DNA of 18,676 nucleotides, taken from positions 1 through 18,676 of the forward strand of contig JBPCKZ010000160.1 in assembly GCA_051003795.1 (NCBI GenBank), in the 5' to 3' direction. The DNA comes from JALYXS01 sp051003795 (GTDB lineage: Bacteria > Acidobacteriota > Terriglobia > Bryobacterales > Bryobacteraceae). Positions within the stretch are counted from its first letter, which is position 1; each line of letters opens with the position of its first letter. A program made the translations under genes and the position numbers. Below are positions 1 through 8,329 of the stretch, one piece after another. The notes beneath the pieces were generated by a model that was not told the origin of the DNA, searched no databases, and saw nothing but the letters and a program-made list of their open reading frames with translations.

Positions 1-172
1 TCGGCTGTTCTCTCGCTGGTCTCTTCCGCACCGGCGGGATCGCCGCGCTGATCGCCTGCCGGACCATGCGCCGGTGAATGCCGTGCTTCGTCGCCAGCCC
101 CTGTATCGTCTCTCCGGCCGCATGCCCTCGCCGGATCTCTTCAAATAGCTCCACCTTGGCTCTCCTGTCCAT
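1..172 (-). CDS. IS21-type transposase, N-terminal 57 residues (runs off the window)
   Basis: The frame opens with an ATG at 172 on the minus strand and stays open to the left edge, so only the N-terminus is visible. The readable part (MDRRAKVELFEEIRRGHAAG, later HRRMVRQAISAAIPP) is a helix-turn-helix DNA-binding region of the kind that begins IstA-type transposases of the IS21 family. Such proteins bind the element ends and carry a DDE catalytic domain downstream, which lies outside this window. The family call rests on remembered sequence style and on two terminal-type repeats just upstream (202-243). No defect is visible in the 57 codons, but whether the gene is intact cannot be judged. 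Another DDE transposase with a similar HTH is possible. Confidence 0.7.
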   Translation of the reverse strand, partial: MDRRAKVELFEEIRRGHAAGETIQGLATKHGIHRRMVRQAISAAIPPVRKRPAREQP

Positions 173-201
173 CCCGGAATGGTTTCATCCGGGTTTAGGG
201 T

Positions 202-249
202 GGGCCAAATCAGACGATCAAAGGGGGCCAATTCAGATGATCGAACTCA
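202..249 (-). mobile_element. Probable terminal end of the IS21-type element, with two direct repeats
   Basis: Two imperfect 19-20 bp direct copies lie at 202-220 (GGGCCAAATCAGACGATCA) and 224-243 (GGGGCCAATTCAGATGATCG), immediately upstream of the transposase start. IS21-family elements are known to carry several such repeats at each end as transposase-binding sites. The outer tip is inferred to be near 249, where the minus strand begins TGAG. The other end and any target duplication are outside the window. Confidence 0.55.
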
Positions 250-1039
250 ATTCTCCATGATGAACGTTTGAGGGCGCAGTTCAATGCCCTCGCGATCTCC
301 GAAGACACTGAAAGCTTGGCGGGGAGGGCCCACGACGACCGGCACGGCATTTCGATCGAGACCGGCGCATCGAGCCCCGCGGCAGCCAGGATCGTCCAGA
401 ACAAGCTCTCCCAGTATTCGCTCGAGCTGGAAGCCAGGGGGCTCTCGTGCCGACCGCAGCAGCAGCGAACATCCGCAAGGCCGCAGTAGACGGGGCCGAG
501 CACGCCGACTCCAGCCTCGCGGCGATGAAGACCGGAGATATCGCGGCCCTGATCGCGGCGATCCGCAGCGGGAACCCTCCGAAGCCTGCCACCAAGACCA
601 AGGCCATCGAACCGTTCTGGCAGGCCGCAGAAAGCCTCCCCAAAGAGCCTGAAGTGCCAGAATCCCAAGGCGGACGCCCTGGATGCGAAGAAGGACGCCC
701 TTGGTTCCGATCAGGAAGCCCCGACGGCAGTGCGCAAGGCCAAGAAGTACGCGATCCGGATCGAAGGTCCCGAGCGGGCCGGAAGGTCCAGGCCATGAAC
801 CCCCTGGCTCGTCGGCTGGCCGAGGAGATCAGGAACGCCGGACGGTCGCTCGGCATGGCCGAGTGCTCGCCCATCGTGTGCGCGTTCAGCAAGACCAAGC
901 AACCGGACAAGCTGGTCGCGTGGCACTTCCGCAAGGTGTTCCGCCCGGCTGGCATCCTCACCGGGTCGCGCAACGGAAGGAAAGTATAAGAGTGGTTGCC
1001 GACGCCGGCGCTCTGGTCCGGGTTCCTGCACCGGACCCG
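250..1039. other. About 790 bp without an intact gene; decayed recombinase-like fragments
   Basis: No frame here gives a convincing complete protein, although several frames are open because of high GC. On the plus strand, NKLSQYSLELEARGLS (about 400-450) followed by ANIRKAAVDGAEHADS in another frame (about 465-512) resembles the N-terminal core-binding region of acidobacterial tyrosine integrases, broken by a frameshift near 447. A plus-strand frame from an ATG at 795 to a stop at 987-989 gives about 64 residues (NPLARRLAEEIRNAGRSLGM, later AWHFRKVFRPAGI) that I do not recognise; it may be a remnant. I regard the stretch as degraded element DNA. The family assignment of the fragments is from memory. 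Confidence 0.45.
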
Positions 1040-1578
1040 CGGCACGTGCTCAAGTCGCTGGTGCTGGACGCGGTCGTCCCCCTCACGAAGCGCCAGTACG
1101 TGGAAGCTCATCGACCGGGTGCGGAAGGGCAAGTCGAAGAACGCCCGCAGGAATGTGATCCTTACGGCCAGGGTCAAGGCCATGCTGACCGAGCACTGCC
1201 GTGAACGAGTGGGTGTTCCCCTGCGAGAGAGAAGGGTCCGCTATCGTCGGACCTTCCCTGGCGCACCAGCACTTCAAGCTGCGCGCTAAACTAGCACTAG
1301 CACTGTCCAAGGATTTCGTAATTCACTCCTTGCGGCACACCATGCTCACCCGTCTCGGGGAAGCTGGTGTCGAAGCGTTCACCATCATGAGGATCGCCGG
1401 GCACAGCAGCGTGATTATCTCGCAGAAGTACGTGCACCCGATGCCCGAAGCGATGGAGCGCGCCTTCGAGAAGCTGGAGGCTTTCAACTCGGGCTTCAAA
1501 AGATCGGGTGGGCACACAGAGGACACACCGACCCAAGAGACCGAGACGGAAGCCGCTCAAGTTGTTAATTTAGTTAAC
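1040..1578 (+). pseudogene. Tyrosine recombinase (integrase) remnant with deletion and frameshifts
   Basis: Three pieces in three frames add up to a broken site-specific integrase. Frame one begins RHVLKSLVLDAVVPLTKRQY (1040 onwards), like the start of the N-terminal core-binding domain. A second frame gives VRKGKSKNARRNVILTARVK (about 1115-1185). A third, from about 1201, carries the C-terminal catalytic part: H-S-L-R-H-T at 1324-1341, G-H-S-S near 1399, and the nucleophile tyrosine codon at 1429-1431 in SQKYVHP. The middle of the protein, including the region of the first catalytic arginine, is missing, so the enzyme should be dead. The last frame has no stop before the tRNA and runs through it to 1713, which is not a natural C-terminus. 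Its place directly 5' of a tRNA fits an old integration site. Confidence 0.75.
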
Positions 1579-1581
1579 ACG

Positions 1582-1657
1582 GGGCCCTTAGCTCAGCGGT
1601 TAGAGCCGCGGACTCATAATCCGTTGGTCGTAGGTTCAAATCCTACAGGGCCCACCA
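1582..1657 (+). tRNA. tRNA-Ile2 (CAT anticodon, expected lysidine-modified)
   Basis: A full cloverleaf is readable. The acceptor is GGGCCCT (1582-1588) with AGGGCCC (1647-1653), the D stem GCTC/GAGC, the anticodon loop CTCATAA (1613-1619) with CAT at 1615-1617, the T stem GTAGG/CCTAC (1630-1646) and discriminator A. CCA is encoded at 1655-1657. CAT could mean Met, but the body closely follows the minor isoleucine tRNA of other bacteria (TTAGCTCAG, GACTCATAATC, TTGGTCG). In that tRNA C34 is converted to lysidine by TilS so that it reads AUA. The gene faces the serine tRNA, with 9 bp between their 3' ends. Confidence 0.9.
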
Positions 1658-1666
1658 CTCGACGGG

Positions 1667-1756
1667 TGGCGGAGGAAGGGGGATTCGAACCCCCGAGCGA
1701 GTTACCCCGCTAACGGTTTTCAAGACCGGCGCATTCAACCGCTCTGCCATTCCTCC
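1667..1756 (-). tRNA. tRNA-Ser (TGA anticodon)
   Basis: On the minus strand a 90-nt class II tRNA is readable. The acceptor GGAGGAA (1756-1750) pairs with TTCCTCC (1677-1671), the discriminator is G (as expected for serine), and CCA is encoded at 1669-1667. The anticodon loop CTTGAAA has TGA at 1722-1720. The long variable arm between the anticodon and T arms is typical of tRNA-Ser. The T arm GGGGG-TTCGAAT-CCCCC is perfect. One mismatch (C27 with U43) appears at the base of the anticodon stem. TGA reads UCN serine codons. Confidence 0.93.
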
Positions 1757-1796
1757 GCTTTCTATCCTACCTGATTCCTTCGTTTTACGAGGGGTG

Positions 1797-2507
1797 TCAC
1801 AACCCCGTTTTGGGCCTTTTGGCCCTGCGGGGCGCCACTGTCCCAGTTTTGTCACAGGTAGGCAACGTGGCTACCGCGCGCGCCTTCGTCTCGTGATTGC
1901 TGTGCGCGTACCGCATGGTGGCGTTTATTGGTCGCAAACCGAATCAGCTCCCGCAGGTGGGGCGGCGCGGCTTCGAGCAAACGCTGCTCATCGGCCTCGC
2001 TCACCGTCTGGAATTGTAGGTTGTTCTCCGGCAGGAACTTCACCAGCCGGACGGGATTGGCGCCCTGATACAGGCCCACCGCTCCCCCATGTCGAGCATA
2101 CTCTTGAGCAGCGCGGTCTCCCGATTGACGGTTGCCGGTGCGACTTCCCGGTTGCGGTGCTGATACTCCTCCACCCGCAGCTGGGTGATGGCGGTCAGCG
2201 TTGCCGTTCCGAGAAAGCTTTGCAGGTTCTCGTACATCTGAAGGTCCCGATCCCAAGAGCGCTTGTGCGCCTTGGAGTACGCGAAATACCGCTCCCACAA
2301 CTCCGGCAGCGGGACATGCACGGGTTTAACGTATACGCCGCGCTGCGCCTCCGAGACGTGCAAAGCCCAAAACTTCTCGGCTTCACGCTTGTTCCGGGTG
2401 CCGGTCGATTCCTGCACCCCCGTTCCGTTCGCGAACAATCCGCGTGCCAGACACCGGCTTCTTTTCTTCGGTCCCGCTTTGATGAATGGGATGCGGCGCA
2501 GATAACC
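1797..2507 (-). pseudogene. Phage-type tyrosine integrase remnant with frameshift and lost catalytic core
   Basis: Reading leftwards, the N-terminal half is well preserved: YLRRIPFIKAGPKKRSR, then STGTRNKREAEKF, a core-binding SAM-like domain (SWDRDLQMYENLQSFLG) and APATVNRETALLKSMLDMGE. A frameshift near 2085 moves the homology to a second frame (NPVRLVKFLPENNLQ, then EADEQRLLEAAPPHLRELI, ending near 1935). The catalytic core should follow, but the sequence jumps within a few codons, in a third frame, to a typical integrase C-terminus (MRYAHSNHETKARAV, including the tyrosine of the catalytic motif), with a TGA stop at 1799-1797. The arginine and H-x-x-R boxes are deleted. The frame therefore shows at least one frameshift and one large internal deletion. 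It lies beside the 5' end of tRNA-Ser. Confidence 0.82.
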
Positions 2508-2552
2508 GATTGGTACAGGGTCCCTTTCGCAATGCTCAGTATGTCGGAGAGT

Positions 2553-3070
2553 TCATGATGTTGACGAGCCGGTTTTGATTCGGATGCATGTTCTGCCCTC
2601 TTCTGCGAACGGAGCCCCGCTGAGGGCTTGGCTTGCGCCCGCGATACGGGCGCAGCCCATCTCGAAATACTTTGGGTTTTTCTCGATGCCGATGAACCTC
2701 CGGCCGAGCTTCTCGCACGCGACTCCCGTTGTGCCGCTGCCCATAAACGGATCGAGAACCAGCTCGCCCGGTTCGGTGAATTTCGTGATCCAATCGAGCA
2801 ACAGCGCCAGCGGCTTCTGCGTCGGGTGAGCGCAGTGTTCCACGTTGCAAGACATACCGCGTGATGCCCGCCGCCGTTTCAGCGCTTCCTGCCCTCGCGG
2901 CGCAGAATGGCGACGGCCTCCCAACCCACGCCCGGCCGGTCGCCCGCGAATTGCGGGGCACCGTTCGGCTTGTGCCAGATGCCAAGCCGGACAAGCGGTA
3001 CTTCAGCCTTCTCCAGTCCGGCGGCATGTTGCCACGGCATGCGGGAGGAAATCCACGTTTTGCCTGACAT
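2553..3070 (-). pseudogene. DNA methyltransferase (N4/N6 type) remnant
   Basis: Two frames together give the C-terminal two thirds of a beta-type DNA (cytosine-N4 or adenine-N6) methyltransferase. The first (3070-2879) contains IWHKPNGAPQFAGDRPGVGW and REGRKR, then a TGA at 2881-2879 exactly where the family usually has Trp, followed by NGGG. The second frame (to 2553) gives HPTQKPLALLLDW and the S-adenosylmethionine-binding motif DPFMGSGTTG, ending in IGIEKNPKYFEMGCARI. So there is a Trp-to-stop change and a frameshift between the NGGG block and HPTQKP. The DPPY catalytic motif, expected N-terminal to the visible part, is absent, so the gene is also 5'-truncated. No restriction endonuclease partner is visible. 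Inactive. Confidence 0.8.
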
Positions 3071-3118
3071 ACTTTCAATAGTGAGCCTAACCGATCCGGT
3101 GGGAAAAAATTATACAAA

Positions 3119-3124
3119 TATAAT
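3119..3124 (+). promoter_or_regulatory. Candidate -10 element for the zinc-ribbon gene
   Basis: A perfect TATAAT lies in an AT-rich pocket (about 3100-3130) between the methyltransferase remnant and the plus-strand gene. No good -35 box is seen at 17 bp. Transcription would begin near 3131, at or just before the TTG start codon at 3133, so the message would be close to leaderless. Confidence 0.4.
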
Positions 3125-3132
3125 ACGAACTC

Positions 3133-3795
3133 TTGTTATTCACCGAAGAAGAGTTTCCTCCAGACTTGCTGGCGCGGGATTTTAACGACGGCCGCGCGCA
3201 CGTGCTCCGGCGTCTGGTATGGAAGCCTTTGTGCCGGGCGGCGGCTGACGAGCCTGATTTAACGACTCAAGCCGAGAGCGCGGTCTCGAAATTGGATATG
3301 CGCCGTACAGAAACCTCCGCGCGGCTGGTGGAATGCGAACTGGATACGCGGATGGCGACGCTCGAACTAATGCTCGAGCGCCAAACTCGCTCCTGTCGCA
3401 GCCTGCGGGAGTTGACGGTGAGCACGGGCGCCGCGATGAGCCAGCTGGCTGTTGAAGTGGAACGGCTTTGTGAAGGAGCGGCCAATGCCGTTCCGGCTCC
3501 CGTTCCCGCCGCTTCCCCGGCTCGAGCCGAAAACGCCGCCAGACCCGAGCTGAAGGCAATGTTCGCCTTCGCGGACGTGGAGAGTAACCAAGCCGCTAAC
3601 CGGGAGGACCTTCCGGGAGAATGCCCCAAGTGCCTGTCGCGGGACACCCGCTTGGCTCACCGGCGCACTTGGATCGACAAGTGCTTGCGGCCGTTTTCGC
3701 TTACCCCGTGGCGGTGCCGCGGTTGCGGCGCGCGATTTTATCGCGCGACTTGGGCAGCGAGCTTGAAACGGCTATCCGGCGCCAGCCGATTTTGA
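3133..3795 (+). CDS. Unknown protein with coiled-coil-like middle and C-terminal zinc ribbon
   Basis: I do not recognise a named family. From the TTG start the protein has 220 residues. Residues about 45-115 are helical and rich in Glu/Arg/Leu with no Pro, so a coiled coil is likely. An Ala/Pro linker spans about 117-140. The C-terminus holds a four-cysteine ribbon, Cys164-x2-Cys167 and Cys195-x2-Cys198, with the block TPWRCRGCGARFYR. Ribbons of this shape recur at the C-terminus of small acidobacterial proteins of unknown role (from memory). There is no signal peptide or membrane segment. The start is uncertain: an in-frame stop at 3121-3123 bounds it, and GTG at 3202 or ATG at 3298 are alternatives. 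The gene ends 32 bp before thrC, and the thrC promoter overlaps its stop codon. Confidence 0.65.
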   Translation: MLFTEEEFPPDLLARDFNDGRAHVLRRLVWKPLCRAAADEPDLTTQAESAVSKLDMRRTETSARLVECELDTRMATLELMLERQTRSCRSLRELTVSTGAAMSQLAVEVERLCEGAANAVPAPVPAASPARAENAARPELKAMFAFADVESNQAANREDLPGECPKCLSRDTRLAHRRTWIDKCLRPFSLTPWRCRGCGARFYRATWAASLKRLSGASRF

Positions 3796-3818
3796 CAGTC
3801 TTGACGAATATTTATAAT
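3792..3818 (+). promoter_or_regulatory. Candidate sigma-70-type promoter of thrC
   Basis: TTGACA at 3792-3797 and TATAAT at 3813-3818 match both consensus hexamers, with a short 15-bp spacer. The -35 box includes the TGA stop of the upstream gene. The expected start point is about 3825, only about 3 nt from the thrC ATG, so the transcript would be nearly leaderless. There is no Shine-Dalgarno-like sequence between the promoter and the ATG. Confidence 0.55.
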
Positions 3819-3827
3819 CGAAGCTCC

Positions 3828-5144
3828 ATGACAGCCGATCTCGTCTGCTTCAATCGCGACTGCCGCGCCCGCTATCCCGTCACCGACGCCATCTACAACT
3901 GCACGCAATGCGGCAGCCTTCTCGAAGCGGCTTACCGAGTCTCGGCGCACGGGAAGGTTCTCGATCCCGCCGCGCTAAAAACGCTCTGGCGCGCCCGCCG
4001 GACCTCCAATCTGCCGATCGACCAGAGCGGCGTTTGGCGCTATCGCGAGATCATCCCTTTTCTCGACGATTTCTCGCATGTCGTCACCCTGCGCGAAGGC
4101 AACACCCCACTGCTTGCCGCTCCTCGCGCCGCGATTTACGCGGGCTTGGACGCCCTGGTTTTCAAGCATCAGGGTTTCAACCCGACGGGATCTTTCAAGG
4201 ACAACGGGATGACTTGCGGCGTATCCCAGGCCATGCGCCTCGGGCGTAAGCGGGTCGCTTGCGTTTCCACCGGCAACACCTCCGCCTCGATGGCCGCCTA
4301 CGCCGGCGCGGCGGGGCTCGAGCCCCTCATCTTTGTCCCGAATGGCCACATCTCGTACGGCAAGCTTGCGCAGGCTCTGGAGTACGGCGCGAAAACGTTT
4401 CAAGTGGAGGCGAATTTCGATCGGATCCTCGCCCTGGTGCGCGTTCTGGCCGAACGTCTCGGCATCTATCTCCTGAATTCGATCAATCCGTTTCGCATCG
4501 AAGGCCAGAAGACGATCATGGTCGAGATGTTGGATCAACGCGATTGGAATGTTCCCGACTGGATCGTGCTGCCCGGAGGCAATCTGGGCAACACATCGGC
4601 ATTCGGGAAGGCGCTGCGGGAATTAAGGGAACTCGGCTTCATCGATAAAACGCCGCGCCTTGCCGTCATTCAGGCGGAAGGCTCCGCACCTTTCTACGAC
4701 TTCATGCGGCAGGAGGACCGCCGTCGTTTCCAATCCGTCGAGCACCCGGAAACGTTGGCGACGGCGATCAAGATTGGCGATCCGGTCTCCTGGCCGAAGG
4801 CCCTCGGCGAAGTGGAGAACTCGGGCGGCGTCGTGGAAAAGGTAACCGAGCAAGAGATTGCGGACGCCAAGGCCATCATCGGGCTTTGCGGTATCGGTTG
4901 CGAGCCGGCCTCCGCCGCGACCCTAGCCGGCATCCGCAAACTCATTGCGGCGGGCACGATGCGCGCCGGCTCGGACGTAGTCGCCGTTCTAACGGGCAAT
5001 CTGCTAAAAGATCCCGATTACGTTTACCGCTACCACACCGGGCAGCTCGACGCGCCTGACGGCAACCGCCTGAAGTCGACGTTTGGGAATCGGCCCATCG
5101 TCGTGCCGGACGACGCCGGAAAAATAGCCGCGCTGCTTGGTTAG
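3828..5144 (+). CDS. thrC: Threonine synthase
   Basis: PLP-dependent enzyme that converts O-phospho-L-homoserine and water to L-threonine and phosphate, the last step of threonine synthesis, in the cytoplasm. The product has 438 residues. The N-terminus carries paired cysteines (Cys7, Cys12, Cys25, Cys28) resembling a small ribbon, as in the shorter class of ThrC. The PLP lysine is Lys124 in NPTGSFKDNGM, the STGNTSAS loop is at about 147-154, and the phosphate-binding glycine loop PGGNLGN is at 249-255. The C-terminal part includes GIGCEPASAATLAGI and VAVLTGNLLKDP. The ATG at 3828 was chosen because the homology begins there and a consensus promoter sits just upstream; the frame stays open further upstream to 3621, but that part overlaps the zinc-ribbon gene. 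The gene seems to be transcribed alone; gyrA follows after 78 bp. Confidence 0.95.
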   Translation: MTADLVCFNRDCRARYPVTDAIYNCTQCGSLLEAAYRVSAHGKVLDPAALKTLWRARRTSNLPIDQSGVWRYREIIPFLDDFSHVVTLREGNTPLLAAPRAAIYAGLDALVFKHQGFNPTGSFKDNGMTCGVSQAMRLGRKRVACVSTGNTSASMAAYAGAAGLEPLIFVPNGHISYGKLAQALEYGAKTFQVEANFDRILALVRVLAERLGIYLLNSINPFRIEGQKTIMVEMLDQRDWNVPDWIVLPGGNLGNTSAFGKALRELRELGFIDKTPRLAVIQAEGSAPFYDFMRQEDRRRFQSVEHPETLATAIKIGDPVSWPKALGEVENSGGVVEKVTEQEIADAKAIIGLCGIGCEPASAATLAGIRKLIAAGTMRAGSDVVAVLTGNLLKDPDYVYRYHTGQLDAPDGNRLKSTFGNRPIVVPDDAGKIAALLG

Positions 5145-5197
5145 CGCGCGCTCAGCAACGCTAGTTATGGGCGATGGATTCAGCCCTAAACTCCTGT

Positions 5198-5203
5198 TAC
5201 AAT
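5198..5203 (+). promoter_or_regulatory. Weak candidate -10 element upstream of gyrA
   Basis: TACAAT lies 19 bp before the gyrA ATG in the 78-bp thrC-gyrA gap. The hexamer at -35 distance (TGGATT, 5175-5180) is poor. The leader just before the ATG is A/T-rich (TTAAACAAATAAAT) with no Shine-Dalgarno sequence. Offered as the best candidate in the gap only. Confidence 0.3.
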
Positions 5204-5222
5204 AGTACTTAAACAAATAAAT

Positions 5223-7775
<2,553 letters not shown>

Positions 7776-7784
7776 GTCCGTCAA

Positions 7785-7802
7785 AAGCCGGTTTCCCGGC
7801 TT
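7785..7802. terminator. Hairpin between convergent gyrA and the dehydratase gene
   Basis: AAGCCGG (7785-7791), loop TTTC, and CCGGCTT (7796-7802) form a perfect 7-bp stem in the 40-bp gap between two converging genes. On the minus strand it is followed by TTTTG, and on the plus strand by CCAAAAAGG, so a U-tract is only short and only on the minus side. It may end both messages; its efficiency is unknown. Confidence 0.5.
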
Positions 7803-7815
7803 CCAAAAAGGCCAT

Positions 7816-8145
7816 CTATCGCGAATAGACTTCGTCAATTTTCGCGGCGAGGATGAAATCGCTTTCCGTAAGGCCGTCGATCTTGTGGGTGTAGATCGTG
7901 ACGGCCACGCGGCCCCAAGACAAATTGAGATCGGGATGATGCCCTTCGCTTTCCGCGATCGCGCCCGCGCGGTTCACGAAATCGAGAGCCTTCTGAAAAT
8001 CGGGGAATGCAAAAGTCTTGGCGATGCGATGCTCATCGACGACCTTCCATTCCGGCAGCTGCGCGGCGAAATGACGCAATTCGCCACCCTTCAACGGCGG
8101 CACGCCGCCTTTACACGGAATACAGTGCTTCTCTGCGAGGCTCAT
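7816..8145 (-). CDS. Pterin-4a-carbinolamine dehydratase
   Basis: Dehydrates 4a-hydroxytetrahydrobiopterin-type carbinolamines to quinonoid dihydropterin, recycling the cofactor of aromatic amino acid hydroxylases. The product is 109 residues, the normal size. The signature is clear: H69-H70-P71-D in AESEGHHPDLNLSWGRV, then His87 in IYTHKIDGL and Asp96 in LTESDF. An N-terminal Cys8/Cys11 pair (HCIPCKGG) is common in bacterial members. The ATG at 8145 fits the family N-terminus MSLAEKHC. It converges on gyrA with 40 bp and a hairpin between them. No phenylalanine hydroxylase gene is in the window, so the pathway partner is not shown. Bacterial members are often named phhB; I leave the symbol blank because the hydroxylase context is missing. 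Confidence 0.93.
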   Translation of the reverse strand: MSLAEKHCIPCKGGVPPLKGGELRHFAAQLPEWKVVDEHRIAKTFAFPDFQKALDFVNRAGAIAESEGHHPDLNLSWGRVAVTIYTHKIDGLTESDFILAAKIDEVYSR

Positions 8146-8329
8146 ATCGTTCTTCTTCTAAGATAGCCAAAAGCTCAATTTGTCGCGCCATCTACGCGCT
8201 ACAGGAAACCGGCGTGGTCAAGGTGATGTGGTACAAGGATCGGCACATCGGACTAGTTCGGAAAAACGCTACTATGTAAGCAATATCGTTACACGGTAAC
8301 AATCGAGAAGGGCTTATAGGCGGGGGGTA

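Noticed and set aside
281..1183. 300-codon open frame on the minus strand
   Set aside because: High-GC shadow frame over a region where the plus strand carries recombinase-like fragments; its translation has biased Arg/Ser/Pro composition and no recognisable motif.
1582..1657. Assignment as elongator tRNA-Met
   Set aside because: The anticodon is CAT, but the stems and loops follow tRNA-Ile2 more closely, so isoleucine is preferred.
1201..1713. 170-residue plus-strand protein reading through the tRNA genes
   Set aside because: Only the first two thirds is integrase sequence; the rest (LAQRLEPRTHNPL and so on) is a translation of the tRNA genes, a well-known artefact.
2536..3117. 193-codon minus-strand frame across the methyltransferase region
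   Set aside because: It is a third frame over the methyltransferase remnant; the conserved motifs lie in the other two frames.
3621..3827. Upstream extension of threonine synthase to 507 residues
   Set aside because: The extra 69 codons overlap the zinc-ribbon gene in another frame, show no ThrC homology, and contain the promoter for the ATG at 3828.
5145..5222. Possible riboswitch or attenuator between thrC and gyrA
   Set aside because: The 78-bp gap is too short, and I see no stable paired structure or U-tract.
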